Positions 1-10,142 of a stretch of DNA of 64,000 bases are shown one piece after another (within the stretch, counting starts at the first letter, position 1; every line of letters begins with the position of its first letter). Origin of the DNA: an uncultured Chitinophaga sp. (GTDB lineage: Bacteria; Bacteroidota; Bacteroidia; Cytophagales; Cyclobacteriaceae); assembly GCA_902168205.1 (NCBI GenBank), contig CABHOK010000003.1, forward strand, positions 682,001 through 746,000, given 5' to 3'. Under the pieces are notes generated by a model that saw nothing but the letters and a program-made list of their open reading frames with translations, made no database searches and had not been told where the DNA came from. Position numbers and translations under genes: made by a program.

Positions 1-250
1 TATATTCCTGTTCGTAATCACCTGTTGCAGCTAATGCTTTTATTCTACCCAACTTGGTTGCATCTTTATAGTAGCGAACCTTGTTGAGATTCGGAAAATC
101 GAAAATGTCAGATTGGCTGTAGCTTGTCAGGCTATCATTTAGTTGTACGATTCCTCCCTTTTTGAATTTCTGTTTAGGCTTTTGAGCCAGGGAAGGAACG
201 TGAACCAACAACCAAAAGGCTGTTAATAAGATCAAAAAGTAGGTTTTCAC
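1..250 (-). CDS. Exported protein, 5' part only (runs off window)
   Basis: An open frame on the minus strand runs from a GTG at 250-248 to the window edge. The first ~23 residues form a clear Sec signal peptide: a short basic start, a leucine/phenylalanine-rich core and a small-residue end at S-L-A-Q. The mature part begins lysine-rich (QKPKQKFKKGG). No in-frame ATG occurs for about 80 bases upstream, so GTG is the likely start. The frame lies divergently from lon with ~160 bp between. I do not recognise the family from the ~80 visible residues; it is secreted or periplasmic by inference. Confidence 0.6.
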   Translation of the reverse strand, partial: MKTYFLILLTAFWLLVHVPSLAQKPKQKFKKGGIVQLNDSLTSYSQSDIFDFPNLNKVRYYKDATKLGRIKALAATGDYEQEY

Positions 251-413
251 AGAACCTTTGTTTGGTAAAAAATTCACGCCAGATGGATAAAGTTGATACA
301 ATTTTACTTCTTTTACAACTCTCTTGGCATTACTATTGTCCTTTAGGCGAACCTAGTATACAACCATCGCTGATACGAAACGCGTGTCAGTTTGGCACCT
401 TATAAACGAAAGC

Positions 414-2879
414 ATGTTCAAATCATTACCGATACAACTCGTTCAGGAAGATTCAGATGATCTTATTCAACTGATAAATCCCGAACAGGAATCTGATCTG
501 AAGCCGGAAGATTTACCGGAAGAACTCTCGATTCTTCCTATAAAAAATACAGTACTCTTTCCGGGAGTTGTTATTCCTATAACGGTAGGAAGACAAAAAT
601 CTATCAAGCTTGTTAAAAAAGCTTACCAGGGAAATCGCATCATTGGTGTAATCGCTCAAAAAAATTCGCAGGCTGAAGAGCCTGCTATCGAAGAATTATA
701 CCGCACCGGTACTGTAGCAAAAATTATCAAAATGCTTGTTCTGCCGGATGGTAACACCACGATTATCATTCAGGGTAAAAATCGTTTTACCATAAAAGAG
801 TTTGTTCAGGAAGAACCGTTCCTCACGGCACGCATTCAACTTCAACCGGAACCTGCGCTAAATGTTAACGGCAAAGAAGCCAAAGCATTGGTGCAGTCGT
901 TGAAAGATGCAGCGTCTAAAATACTAAAGCTTAACCCTGAACTTCCGCAAGAGGCACAGGTGGCATTGGACAATATATCCAGCATGTCGTTCCTGGTACA
1001 TTTTCTTTCTTCCAACCTCAATGCCGAGGTAGGCGAGAAACAAAAGATACTGGAGACACAGAATATAATTGAGCGCGGTACACTGCTGCTGCAGTATATG
1101 TTGAAGGATGTGCAGATGTTGGAGATCAAACACGAGATTCAGAAGAAAGTACATACCGATATAGACCAGCAGCAACGCGACTACTTCCTGCGTCAGCAGA
1201 TAAAAGTATTGCAGGATGAGCTGGGTTATGATGGTCCGGATAAAGAAGTAGAAAAATTCCGCAAGCGTGCTGAAGGTAAAAAATGGTCGAAGCAGGCAGC
1301 GGATCATTTCAATCGCGAGCTCGATAAACTTTTACGCATCAACCCCATGGCAGCGGAATATCCGGTAGCGATGAACTACGTGGAGTTTATGCTCGATCTT
1401 CCTTGGGAAGATTACACGATCGATGATTTCGATCTGAAGCGCGCCAGAAAAATATTGGATCAGGATCACTTCGGTCTTGAAAAAGTAAAGACACGTATAC
1501 TCGAATATCTTGCTGTACTAAAGTTGAAGCAGGATATGAAAGGACCTATACTTTGCTTGTATGGTCCTCCCGGTGTTGGTAAAACTTCATTGGGCCGATC
1601 GATCGCGAAAGCACTGCAACGTAAGTATGTACGCATGTCGTTAGGAGGCGTGCATGATGAGGCTGAAATACGCGGACACCGCAAAACGTATGTAGGTGCT
1701 ATGCCGGGTAAAATTTTGCAGAACATCAAGAAGTCTCAATCATCCAACCCGGTATTTATACTCGATGAGATCGATAAAGTAAAATCAGATTTTCGTGGCG
1801 ACCCATCGTCTGCTTTACTCGAAGTGTTAGACCCGGAGCAGAACAATGCTTTCGGTGATAATTACCTGGAAGTAGATTACGATTTATCAAAAGTACTTTT
1901 CATTGCTACGGCCAACTCGCTTGATACCATTCATCCTGCGTTGCGCGATCGTATGGAGATCATCGAAGTAACCGGCTATACACTTGAAGAGAAAGTAGAG
2001 ATCGCTATAAAACACCTTATACCGAAGCAGCTTAAAGAGCACGGATTAAAAACTTCGGATGTAAAGTTTTCGAAAGATGCTGTTATCAAAACAGTAAATG
2101 CGTATACCCGCGAATCGGGAGTGCGTAACCTCGAGCGCAAGATCGGTACACTGGTGCGTAACATTGCCAAGTCGGTAGCAATGGAAGAACCATTCGACAA
2201 GGTGATCTCGGAAGAGACCGTTCGCAAAGTTTTAGGGGCCGAGATATTTGACGAAGAGCTATACCAGGGAAACGAAATAGCCGGTGTGGTAACAGGTTTA
2301 GCCTGGACACAAGTAGGCGGAGAAATACTCTTTGTTGAATCGAGCCTGAGCAGAGGTAAAGGTATACTTACTATTTCAGGACAGTTAGGTGATGTTATGA
2401 AAGAATCAGCCATGGCAGCACTTTCCTATCTCAAGTCGAACGCAGAAGCGCTGGATATAGATCATCGGTTGTTTCAACAATACGATCTGCATATACATGT
2501 ACCTGCCGGTGCCGTTCCGAAAGACGGACCGTCAGCGGGTATTACGATGTTTACTTCACTCGCATCGATCTTTACCCAGCGTAAAGTTCGCGCGAAGCTT
2601 GCCATGACCGGTGAGATTACCCTGCGCGGTAAAGTATTGCCGGTAGGAGGTATCAAAGAAAAAATACTCGCGGCCAAGCGCAGTGGTATAAAAGAACTCG
2701 TTCTCAGTGCCAAGAACAAGCGTGACATCGATGAGATCGAGAAGCACTACCTCAAAGGACTTACCTTCCACTATGTAGACACGGTGGATGAAGTGTTGAA
2801 GGTTGCCCTGATGAAGGAGAAGGTAAAGGAGCCGATGAAGTTCATCTTTATCGATCCCAAGTCAATAGCACAGAACTAA
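414..2879 (+). CDS. lon: ATP-dependent Lon protease
   Basis: Cytosolic ATP-dependent serine protease that degrades misfolded and regulatory proteins. With the ATG at 414 the protein is 821 residues, usual for the family. It has the N-terminal LAN substrate-binding domain (LPIKNTVLFPGVV), a central AAA+ module with Walker A GPPGVGKT at about 384-391, and the C-terminal peptidase with the catalytic Ser/Lys dyad: Ser707 in PKDGPSAG and Lys750 in GGIKEK. An in-frame GTG at 384 would add ten residues that do not resemble Lon, so the ATG is preferred. It is followed by a 178-bp gap and stands as a single gene. Family assignment is secure. Confidence 0.97.
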   Translation: MFKSLPIQLVQEDSDDLIQLINPEQESDLKPEDLPEELSILPIKNTVLFPGVVIPITVGRQKSIKLVKKAYQGNRIIGVIAQKNSQAEEPAIEELYRTGTVAKIIKMLVLPDGNTTIIIQGKNRFTIKEFVQEEPFLTARIQLQPEPALNVNGKEAKALVQSLKDAASKILKLNPELPQEAQVALDNISSMSFLVHFLSSNLNAEVGEKQKILETQNIIERGTLLLQYMLKDVQMLEIKHEIQKKVHTDIDQQQRDYFLRQQIKVLQDELGYDGPDKEVEKFRKRAEGKKWSKQAADHFNRELDKLLRINPMAAEYPVAMNYVEFMLDLPWEDYTIDDFDLKRARKILDQDHFGLEKVKTRILEYLAVLKLKQDMKGPILCLYGPPGVGKTSLGRSIAKALQRKYVRMSLGGVHDEAEIRGHRKTYVGAMPGKILQNIKKSQSSNPVFILDEIDKVKSDFRGDPSSALLEVLDPEQNNAFGDNYLEVDYDLSKVLFIATANSLDTIHPALRDRMEIIEVTGYTLEEKVEIAIKHLIPKQLKEHGLKTSDVKFSKDAVIKTVNAYTRESGVRNLERKIGTLVRNIAKSVAMEEPFDKVISEETVRKVLGAEIFDEELYQGNEIAGVVTGLAWTQVGGEILFVESSLSRGKGILTISGQLGDVMKESAMAALSYLKSNAEALDIDHRLFQQYDLHIHVPAGAVPKDGPSAGITMFTSLASIFTQRKVRAKLAMTGEITLRGKVLPVGGIKEKILAAKRSGIKELVLSAKNKRDIDEIEKHYLKGLTFHYVDTVDEVLKVALMKEKVKEPMKFIFIDPKSIAQN

Positions 2880-2960
2880 TTTCTTTTTCGAAGGAAGTTC
2901 CCAAAGATATAGTGTCTCAAAACCGAGGTGTCTCAGGGTCGTGCGAACCGTGTTCCTTTT

Positions 2961-2987
2961 CTCGTAATCAGCAAGCTTACTTACGAG
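2961..2987. repeat. Small inverted repeat after lon
   Basis: CTCGTAA and TTACGAG form 7-bp arms around a 13-nt loop in the gap between lon and porQ. No T tract follows, so it is a weak terminator candidate at best. Confidence 0.3.
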
Positions 2988-3057
2988 GGCATGGCTTGAG
3001 ACGAGAAGGTTTAAAAATGCCAGCATGTTTTACGATATTGCAGTTTAACTCCATTTT

Positions 3058-4059
3058 GTGAAGCAGATACTGCCGGCAATACTACTTCTTTCATCTCTGG
3101 TTTCGTTTGCCCAGACAGGCGGGCAGAAGTCTTTTGAGTTTTTGAATGTTGCCAATAGTGCAAGGCTCGCTGCGCTGGGTGGTGTTAACGCATCGTTGAC
3201 GGATCGCGATGTGAATTTCTTTTACTCGAATCCTTCCCTAGTCTCAGATTCTCTGGCAGGATTTGCTTCGGCTACTTATCAGTTTTACGTGGCAGATGTT
3301 GGCCAATCAACTTTTTCATACGCGCATAAGTTTAAAAATATAGGTACACTGCTTTTTGGTGTGCAGCATCTGAGCTACGGCACCATTCAGGGGTACGATG
3401 CGTCCGGAACTGAGATCGGTACATTTAAGTCTGGTGAAACAGCGATCGTGATAGGTAAAAGTCACCAGGTCTCAAACTTCAGAATTGGAGCGAACGTTAA
3501 GATGATCTTCTCCAATATTGCCGGTTATCACGCCAGTGCTGCCGCTATAGATTTTGGCGGGGTGTTTGTACATCCTCATTACGACTGGCGTATAGGACTG
3601 ACGGTAAAAAATATGGGAATAGTTTTTTCTGAATACTCGGAGTCGAGCGAGTCAGAGCTTCCGTTCGATGTGCAGTTGGGAACTACCTTCAAGCCTGAAC
3701 ATATGCCGTTACGTTTTTCAATCACGGCATATAACCTGGCGCGAAAGCGTGTTACATACTACGATGCAGCCAGCGGGCAAGACGAACCGGGAGGATTGGA
3801 TAAGGTACTGAGGCGCATTAACTTTGGCGCTGAAATTTTAATACATCGCAATGTAAATATATTGGCAGGCTATAATTACCTCATGCACCAGGAATTGAAA
3901 CTGGAGAATGGCGGAGGTGGTGCCGGCTTATCGTTAGGCTTTTCTGCACGCATCCGTTCGTTTGAATTTATATTCAGCAGAAGTGGATATGTAGCGGGTA
4001 AGGCCGGGTATGGATTAACATTGTCATCAAATATAAATCGTGTGTTGAGAAGAGTATAA
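3058..4059 (+). CDS. porQ: Type IX secretion system protein PorQ
   Basis: 333-residue outer-membrane-type protein. A signal peptide covers about residues 1-19 (ending SFAQ). It is followed by the family-typical opening (FEFLNVANSARLAALGG) and a run of beta-strand-like segments up to the C-terminus. PorQ proteins belong to the gliding/type IX secretion gene set of Bacteroidota. The start is GTG at 3058; no better ATG precedes it. It sits 4 bp before hslU and is probably co-transcribed with hslU and the DUF4421 gene. The name rests on recognised sequence similarity, not on a secretion locus in this window. Confidence 0.85.
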   Translation: MKQILPAILLLSSLVSFAQTGGQKSFEFLNVANSARLAALGGVNASLTDRDVNFFYSNPSLVSDSLAGFASATYQFYVADVGQSTFSYAHKFKNIGTLLFGVQHLSYGTIQGYDASGTEIGTFKSGETAIVIGKSHQVSNFRIGANVKMIFSNIAGYHASAAAIDFGGVFVHPHYDWRIGLTVKNMGIVFSEYSESSESELPFDVQLGTTFKPEHMPLRFSITAYNLARKRVTYYDAASGQDEPGGLDKVLRRINFGAEILIHRNVNILAGYNYLMHQELKLENGGGGAGLSLGFSARIRSFEFIFSRSGYVAGKAGYGLTLSSNINRVLRRV

Positions 4060-4063
4060 AATT

Positions 4064-5467
4064 ATGATGGACGAAAAATATTTAACACCGAAACAGATTG
4101 TTGAGGAGCTTGATAAATACATTATAGGACAGAAGGAAGCTAAACGTAATGTAGCGATTGCGCTGCGTAACCGCTGGAGAAGAATGAACACGAAAGCGGA
4201 TATACAGGGGGAAATTGTTCCGAATAATATACTCATGATCGGTGCTACCGGTGTTGGTAAAACCGAGATTGCGCGCAGACTTGCCAAACTTGCTGATGCT
4301 CCTTTTGTAAAAGTAGAGGCTTCCAAATTTACCGAAGTAGGCTATGTAGGCCGCGATGTGGAAAGCATGGTGCGCGACCTGGTGGAGCAATCGGTAAATA
4401 TGGTGAAGGCTCGCAAGAAGGAAGAAGTAAAAGAGAAAGCAGCACAGGCAGTAGAAGATGCTATACTGGATGCCTTGATACCACCGCTGCGTCAGCAGCA
4501 ACCGCGTTCAACGGGATTCTCTTCACAAACGGAAAATACCAATGATATACCTACGAGCGATGTAGAGTTGAACGAACGTACACGCAATCACTTCCGCGAT
4601 AAGATACGCAATGGCGAACTTGAAGAACGCAAGATCGAGATCAACATTAAAGGAGGAAGCGGATCAAATGTAGGCATGATCGGTGCCGGCATGATGGATG
4701 AAGTATCCATGATGAACCTGCAGGAAATGCTGAACGGTATGATGCCGAAAAAAAGCAAGAAGCGTAAAGTTACCGTAGCAGAAGCCCGCAGAATTTTACT
4801 CGATGAAGAAGCTGCCAAGCTCATCGATATGGATGAAGTAAAGGAAGAAGCGATTCATCGTGCAGAGAATGCCGGTATCATTTTTATAGATGAGATCGAC
4901 AAGATTGCTTCCGGTTCCAAGAAAGGTGGCAGTGGTCCCGATGTAAGTCGCGAAGGTGTACAGCGCGATCTGCTTCCTATAGTCGAAGGAAGTACCGTGA
5001 ACACAAAGCATGGTGTTATAAAAACTGATCACGTATTGTTCATTGCTGCCGGAGCCTTTCATATTTCAAAACCATCGGATCTTATACCCGAATTGCAGGG
5101 ACGTTTTCCTATTCGTGTTGAATTGAATAACCTGACGAAAGAAGACTTCATCCAGATATTGAAGGAGCCCAAGAACGCACTTACCAAACAATATCAGGCG
5201 TTGTTCGAAGCTGAAAGTGTTGAGATAAGTTTTGCCGATGATGCTATTGACGAAATTGCCAGTACAGCGTTTACCATCAATGCCGAAGTGGAAAATATAG
5301 GGGCGCGCAGGTTGCATACGGTGATGAGCAGATTGTTAAATGAATTTTTGTTTGATGTACCGGATAAGATTGGTCCGAATGCGCGACTGCTGATTACAGC
5401 AGATATGGTGCGCGAGCGAATGGCGGGCCTTGTAAAAAATAAAGACCTGAGCGAATACATTCTCTAA
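4064..5467 (+). CDS. hslU: HslU, ATPase subunit of the HslUV protease
   Basis: Hexameric AAA+ unfoldase that feeds substrates to the HslV peptidase. 467 residues. It carries the family start (LTPKQIVEELDKYIIGQ), Walker A GATGVGKT at 60-67, a long charged I-domain insert at about 110-250, Walker B FIDEIDK around 274-280, and the C-terminal tail DLSEYIL, which in this family docks into HslV. Start is ATG 4064 or 4067. No hslV gene lies in the window, so the partner must be elsewhere. The gene directly abuts the next one (stop at 5467, ATG at 5468), indicating an operon. Confidence 0.97.
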   Translation: MMDEKYLTPKQIVEELDKYIIGQKEAKRNVAIALRNRWRRMNTKADIQGEIVPNNILMIGATGVGKTEIARRLAKLADAPFVKVEASKFTEVGYVGRDVESMVRDLVEQSVNMVKARKKEEVKEKAAQAVEDAILDALIPPLRQQQPRSTGFSSQTENTNDIPTSDVELNERTRNHFRDKIRNGELEERKIEINIKGGSGSNVGMIGAGMMDEVSMMNLQEMLNGMMPKKSKKRKVTVAEARRILLDEEAAKLIDMDEVKEEAIHRAENAGIIFIDEIDKIASGSKKGGSGPDVSREGVQRDLLPIVEGSTVNTKHGVIKTDHVLFIAAGAFHISKPSDLIPELQGRFPIRVELNNLTKEDFIQILKEPKNALTKQYQALFEAESVEISFADDAIDEIASTAFTINAEVENIGARRLHTVMSRLLNEFLFDVPDKIGPNARLLITADMVRERMAGLVKNKDLSEYIL

Positions 5468-6541
5468 ATGAAATATACAAGGCTTGCGATTTTTATACTC
5501 GGTATAGTAACGACTATAACTATACCGGCTATTGGTCAGGACGATGTTTCAGTCGGAGCCTTTCCGGAACCCGGATATGATTCCGTGCGGTCCAAGTATA
5601 TAAAAACATTCCCCAATCATTTCTTTCTATGGCCAGTGTTGAAGCAACGCAGGCTGGGTTTTGAAATGCAGCGCGAAAAAGACAGCAAGACTTCTGTATC
5701 GTATCGTTCCAACAAACCCTATAGTTTGGGGCTCGGTATGTACTTGTTTGAGTTAGCGATAGAAGTAGCTTTTGCATTGCCACAAGACGAAGCCAACAGA
5801 CGCATCTACGGTGAATCGGATGCCAGCGATCTGCAGTTAAATATTATCGGGCGCAAGTGGGGCATTGATGCCTATGTTCAAAATTACGATGGCTTTTATG
5901 TTGATGATCCTTCGGTAAAGATACCGGCCAACCAGCCGTACCCGCATCGAAGAGATATAGAAACAACAAACAATGGTGTAAGTGTAAATTATACTTTCGA
6001 TAACAAGCGCTTTTCGTTCAGGTCAACCTATAATTTTATAGATCAGCAATTGCGCAGTGCCGGTTCGTTCTTGTTGTTTGGTTCATTAAGCAGCTTTAAA
6101 GCAGCGGGAGACTCTGCCATACTTGGGGACTCGTATGTTAATAAGTTCGGTTCGGCATCGTCTATAAAATCTTTTAAAGTTACTACCCTCGGTATAGCGC
6201 CCGGGTATACCTATAGTCTTATCTATAAAGGATTCTTCCTCAACGGAACGTTAGCCCTGGGGCCGGCACACAACTGGCTCTCATCCATGCGTGAAGATGG
6301 CGTTGAAAAGAATGACATCAAGTTCAATGCGTATGCCGCTGCCCGTATCGGGCTCGGTTATAATGGCGATCGTATCTTCGGAGGCTTCAGCTTCATCGCC
6401 CAGGGGCGCTCTGCCAAGTTTGACGAAGTTCAATTGTTAAGCTCCAACACCACGTTCAAGATGCTGATCGGTTATCGCTTTGGCGAAGTCGGTATTCTGA
6501 AAAAACGAATCTGGGATGTGCCCAAAGCGCTCATCAACTAG
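5468..6541 (+). CDS. DUF4421 family exported protein
   Basis: 357 residues with a signal peptide (residues 1-24, ending AIGQ) and a body of alternating aromatic/hydrophobic strands typical of outer-membrane beta-barrels. Segments such as YIKTFPNHFFLWP and YSLGLGMYLFELA match my memory of the DUF4421 family in Bacteroidota, whose function is unknown. It follows hslU with no spacer, so it is probably translated from the same message. It ends 43 bp from the convergent sixA-like gene. Confidence 0.8.
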   Translation: MKYTRLAIFILGIVTTITIPAIGQDDVSVGAFPEPGYDSVRSKYIKTFPNHFFLWPVLKQRRLGFEMQREKDSKTSVSYRSNKPYSLGLGMYLFELAIEVAFALPQDEANRRIYGESDASDLQLNIIGRKWGIDAYVQNYDGFYVDDPSVKIPANQPYPHRRDIETTNNGVSVNYTFDNKRFSFRSTYNFIDQQLRSAGSFLLFGSLSSFKAAGDSAILGDSYVNKFGSASSIKSFKVTTLGIAPGYTYSLIYKGFFLNGTLALGPAHNWLSSMREDGVEKNDIKFNAYAAARIGLGYNGDRIFGGFSFIAQGRSAKFDEVQLLSSNTTFKMLIGYRFGEVGILKKRIWDVPKALIN

Positions 6542-6584
6542 AGCGCCATCAGCTTTGTTACAAACTATAGATATAGTATAAAAC

Positions 6585-7088
6585 TTACTCGGGCTGATTT
6601 TTAGGATAATCGAAGAACACCATCTTGCCCTTTCCCCACGTTACGTCTTTCCACGCATCAACATCGATCTGAAAAGCAACCACACCACAGGTAGGTATAT
6701 TATCGATGTCCAGCTCCACATTTTGAAACGAGTTAACAAACTCCGTCAGGCCCGGGTTGTGGCCAAAGAGCATCACCACATTGTATTTGTCCTTCAACCC
6801 CTGCAACGTAGAAAGGATAGTGTCTTCGCTGGCATGGTACAACGATTTTTCAGTTTTAATCTTCTCTTTCGGGTAGTTCAGAACCTTGGCAATTCGTTTG
6901 GCGGTTGAGTATGCGCGTTTCGCAGGGCTGCTAATGAGCCTGTCAGGGTGAATATCTTTCTCTTTCAGGCGTTTGCCCATGCGCGGAGCATCGTTCTTGC
7001 CACGATCGTTCAGCGGTCTGTCAAAATCATCCTGCAACGGATTGGCCCAACTTGATTTGGCATGGCGAATTATATACAAGGTTTTCAT
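6585..7088 (-). CDS. sixA: SixA-like histidine phosphatase
   Basis: 167-residue cytosolic protein of the histidine phosphatase superfamily, SixA branch. The phosphate pocket is visible as IIRHAKSSW (Arg8, His9) and FGHNPGLTEF (second His), with the DRPLNDRGKNDA segment common in this branch. SixA acts on phosphohistidine in phosphorelay proteins; the substrate here is unknown. Start chosen at 7088 (MKTLYIIRH). A longer frame to 7169 would overlap the divergent acyltransferase start and add non-conserved residues. Confidence 0.85.
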   Translation of the reverse strand: MKTLYIIRHAKSSWANPLQDDFDRPLNDRGKNDAPRMGKRLKEKDIHPDRLISSPAKRAYSTAKRIAKVLNYPKEKIKTEKSLYHASEDTILSTLQGLKDKYNVVMLFGHNPGLTEFVNSFQNVELDIDNIPTCGVVAFQIDVDAWKDVTWGKGKMVFFDYPKNQPE

Positions 7089-7156
7089 ACAAGTAAAGAT
7101 TGATGCTTTTAGCGAAGTTTTACAAATCAGCTTATTAACGCTTATCTTCGCGCCAC

Positions 7157-8083
7157 ATGCATGGTGCAAAGAAAATACGCAGAAAGATACGGTATACGCT
7201 CGTTTACCGGTTTGTACAATTCCTGATTTTTATTTCGCGTCTTATGCCTCGCGTGGCATGGCTCAAGTTCTGTGGCTTCCTGGGGAAAGTGGCCTATGTA
7301 TTTGCTTCTCAAACCCGTAAGCTCACACAGCGACATTTGACGCTCGCATTTAAAAAAGAAAAAAGTGCAGCCGAGATAAAAAAGTTATCGCGACAAACAT
7401 TCGAATATCTCGGTAAAAATGCGGGCGATATTCTGCGCGCTTCCGGCACTGTACACACGCTGGCCGACCTGGAAGAATTTCTGGTTGTGCATGGTTATGA
7501 AAATTATGAGGCCGCGCAGCAAAAAGGTAAAGGTGTGATTTTCCTCACGGCTCACCTTGGGGCTTTCGATTTGCAAGTAACAACCATGGCCTTGCGTGGT
7601 TTGAATCCTAACATCATCGGTACTCCGTTGAAAGATGAGCGCCTCAATGATTTGTTGTGGGACTATCGGAATAAACACGGAGCTATAGCCATCGAGCGCG
7701 GCCGCGAAACATTTCGAATGATCAAGATCTTGAAATCCGGTGGATCCGTTGCTTTGCTCATCGATCAGGATACAAAAGTGAAAAGCCGTTTTGTAAATTT
7801 CTTTGGTATGCCTGCTGCCACACCTGTAGGTGCCACTGTGCTGGCGATGAAGACTGGTGCTACTGTAGTACCTACCTATATATACTTAGGCAGCGACTGG
7901 AAACAGCACATGCATATACTGCCTGAAATAGCCATCAATGTTACAGGCGATGATGAATCGGATATGGTATATAATACGCAAATCCTGACAAGCTTTATTG
8001 AACAGCAGATACGCAAACACCCGGAGCAATGGGTGTGGATGCACGAACGCTGGAAGACAAAGCCAGGCGAAGAGATCGCCTGA
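7157..8083 (+). CDS. Lipid A biosynthesis acyltransferase (LpxL/HtrB family)
   Basis: Membrane-associated acyltransferase that transfers an acyl chain during lipid A assembly. 308 residues. A hydrophobic N-terminal segment (about 14-50) precedes the catalytic HX4D motif, His133 and Asp138 in TAHLGAFD. The later IDQDTK and FFGMPAATPVG segments are characteristic of the family. It is divergent from sixA. A promoter-like TATCTTCG (one mismatch from TAnnTTTG) lies just upstream of the ATG. Which acyl chain or position it uses cannot be told. Confidence 0.9.
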   Translation: MHGAKKIRRKIRYTLVYRFVQFLIFISRLMPRVAWLKFCGFLGKVAYVFASQTRKLTQRHLTLAFKKEKSAAEIKKLSRQTFEYLGKNAGDILRASGTVHTLADLEEFLVVHGYENYEAAQQKGKGVIFLTAHLGAFDLQVTTMALRGLNPNIIGTPLKDERLNDLLWDYRNKHGAIAIERGRETFRMIKILKSGGSVALLIDQDTKVKSRFVNFFGMPAATPVGATVLAMKTGATVVPTYIYLGSDWKQHMHILPEIAINVTGDDESDMVYNTQILTSFIEQQIRKHPEQWVWMHERWKTKPGEEIA

Positions 8084-8103
8084 TAAAATTCCCTATAGTT
8101 AAA

Positions 8104-8604
8104 TTATTTTCGCTCGTACAGCACAAAGTCAAAAGCATACTTATGCTTTTCATCTGCGGGATGATGCTCGCGCGATACTTCTTTCCACTGCTCTTTGCTG
8201 AACTCCGGGAAGTATACATCGCCATCTATTACGGCTTGTATCTCAGTGAGGTAAAGCAAATCGGCTGAGGGTAAAGCCGAACGGTATATTTCAGCACCAC
8301 CGATAATAAAAACTTCCTGCTCACCATTTTTACGGGCAAGCGCAATGCCTTCATCAATCGAGTTGAATACAATACATCCGGGCGCATCAAAATTTTTCTG
8401 ACGCGTTACTACAATGTTGGTGCGTTTGGGGAGTGGTTTGAATTTGGCCGGAATTGAATCGTAATTCTTTCGGCCCATAATGCAGTAATGTCCTTGTGTT
8501 GTGGTCATGAAAAATTTCATGTCATCGGGCAGGTGCCAGGGCAGATCATTGTTTTTTCCGATGACCCTGTTTTGCGCGTGTGCAGCAATGAGTGATATTT
8601 TCAT
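8104..8604 (-). CDS. folA: Dihydrofolate reductase
   Basis: NADPH-dependent reduction of dihydrofolate to tetrahydrofolate. 166 residues, standard length. The N-terminal block [14 protein letters not shown] and LPWHLPDD with catalytic Asp27 are visible, as are GRKNYDSIP and the nucleotide-binding FIIGGAEIY. It lies 17 nt downstream of fmt on the same strand. This is a sensible pairing, because Fmt consumes a folate one-carbon donor; the two are probably one operon. Confidence 0.97.
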   Translation of the reverse strand: MKISLIAAHAQNRVIGKNNDLPWHLPDDMKFFMTTTQGHYCIMGRKNYDSIPAKFKPLPKRTNIVVTRQKNFDAPGCIVFNSIDEGIALARKNGEQEVFIIGGAEIYRSALPSADLLYLTEIQAVIDGDVYFPEFSKEQWKEVSREHHPADEKHKYAFDFVLYERK

Positions 8605-8621
8605 AAGCAGTGAACAGTCAA

Positions 8622-9542
8622 TTATAGTTTGTTTCCACGGAAGAAATCCTGGATACTCATTCTTCGTTTTCCTTCCGGCTGAAGTTCGTCAATCGAAATC
8701 CATCCATCGGAGGTTCTGATGTAAAGATAATTTTTATTATCAGTGTCCGGTAGGCCTACCGTAGTTTCACCACTCTTCTTATCAGCAATAGATATTTTAA
8801 AAATCTTGAACGTCTTCTCGTTAATAATTCCCCACGCAGCCGGATAGGGACTAAGACCTCTCACAAAATTTCGTATCTGTTCACTGGTTTTGTTCCAGTC
8901 GATCTGGCAAGTCTCCTTGAAAATTTTAGGAGCGTGTTTGATTTCAATATCAGTAGGTTGAGGCAGTGAAGGATAGTTACCGGCTTCAATGCTTCGCACA
9001 GTTTTCAGTACCAGTTGTCCTCCTTTATTCATCAATCTTTCATACAGTGTTCCAACTGTATCATCGCTATATATAGTTTCCTTCTCCTGGTAAATGATGC
9101 TGCCGGTATCAATTTCATGCTTCAGAAAAAATGTAGTGATGCCGGTTTCTTTCTCACCGTTAATCACAGCCCAGTTAATAGGCGCAGCACCGCGATACTG
9201 CGGCAGGAGTGAAGCATGAAGATTAAATGTACCCAACGATGGCATGGCCCATACAGCTTCGGGTAACATTCTGAAAGCAACAACAATCTGCAGGTTGGCA
9301 TTGTAACTTTTCAGCTCCTGCAAAAACTCTGGCGATTTCAGATTTGTTGGTTGTAGCACAGGTACGTTGTATTGCAGGGCACATTCTTTTACAGGAGAAT
9401 AAACGATCTTTTGTCCACGACCTTGTGGTTTGTCGGGTGCGGTAACAACCGCTACAACATTGATTTTATTCTCTAGGAGAATTTGAAGGCTGGGCACCGC
9501 AAATTCAGGTGTACCCATAAAAATGATTCGAAGTTCGTTCAT
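8622..9542 (-). CDS. fmt: Methionyl-tRNA formyltransferase
   Basis: Formylates initiator methionyl-tRNA using 10-formyl-tetrahydrofolate. 306 residues. N-terminal formyltransferase fold: [14 protein letters not shown] start, folate-site motif [11 protein letters not shown] at 111-121 with His109 before it. A C-terminal Fmt_C domain covers about 200-306. It heads the fmt-folA unit, with a TATATTTG promoter element 11-18 bases upstream of the ATG. Confidence 0.97.
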   Translation of the reverse strand: MNELRIIFMGTPEFAVPSLQILLENKINVVAVVTAPDKPQGRGQKIVYSPVKECALQYNVPVLQPTNLKSPEFLQELKSYNANLQIVVAFRMLPEAVWAMPSLGTFNLHASLLPQYRGAAPINWAVINGEKETGITTFFLKHEIDTGSIIYQEKETIYSDDTVGTLYERLMNKGGQLVLKTVRSIEAGNYPSLPQPTDIEIKHAPKIFKETCQIDWNKTSEQIRNFVRGLSPYPAAWGIINEKTFKIFKISIADKKSGETTVGLPDTDNKNYLYIRTSDGWISIDELQPEGKRRMSIQDFFRGNKL

Positions 9543-9552
9543 AGTATGAACG

Positions 9553-9560
9553 CAAATATA
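9553..9560 (-). promoter_or_regulatory. -7 promoter element for fmt-folA
   Basis: TATATTTG on the minus strand matches the Bacteroidota -7 consensus TAnnTTTG exactly. It ends 10 nt before the fmt ATG, implying a very short leader. No clear -33 TTTG is seen at 19-nt spacing. Confidence 0.5.
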
Positions 9561-9708
9561 TTGAATCTCTGTTCAGTTCTTTCGTGGCTGAGCAATTCGT
9601 ACCACACTCGTTAAGTTAACCTAACCCCTTGATTTATAGCGTCAACGAAAGGCTGCAAACGATTGGCCTTAAAGTTGCAATACACGGTATATATAAATAC
9701 TTAGAGTT

Positions 9709-10116
9709 ATGAAACGTTTATTAGTTGCGGTTTCTTTGTTAACAATACTTGCATCGTGCCAGGTAAATATTGTTGAGCCACGATACGATGAGCGCGATAA
9801 AGTAGTTGGGTATTATAGCATGGAAGAGTTTAGTGAAACCTTCAACGACTATACATACTATACCCTGATGATTACGAAGTATGGTGCGAACGGAAATGTA
9901 CTATATCTCGATAACTTTTACGGAGCCGATATACAGATTCATGCATATTTGTCGGGTGATAAAATAACGATACCATTCCAGGTAGTTGATGACTATGAGA
10001 TTGAAGGTGTAGGTACCCTGCACGGTATGGACATCAGTTTGAATTATACTGTTCGCGATGTTTACAATAACACACGTACCAACTTTTGTGAAACGTGGGG
10101 CGATCGTAAAGAATAA
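9709..10116 (+). CDS. Small lipoprotein of unknown function
   Basis: 135 residues. The N-terminus is a lipoprotein signal with lipobox ILASC, Cys17 being the predicted lipidated residue, so it is membrane-tethered. The mature part is acidic and tyrosine-rich (NDYTYYT) with beta-rich patterning and ends with a single further Cys. It stands alone between the fmt promoter and the convergent DUF3817 gene. I do not recognise a named family. Confidence 0.75.
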   Translation: MKRLLVAVSLLTILASCQVNIVEPRYDERDKVVGYYSMEEFSETFNDYTYYTLMITKYGANGNVLYLDNFYGADIQIHAYLSGDKITIPFQVVDDYEIEGVGTLHGMDISLNYTVRDVYNNTRTNFCETWGDRKE

Positions 10117-10142
10117 GGGTGGCGAAAGATAAAACCGAAAGG

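Noticed and set aside
384-413. GTG at 384 as the lon start
   Set aside because: The extra ten residues are not Lon-like and the ATG at 414 gives the expected N-terminus.
7089-7169. Upstream extension of the SixA-like gene
   Set aside because: It overlaps the start of the divergent acyltransferase and lacks conservation; the RHA motif sits at the right distance from ATG 7088.
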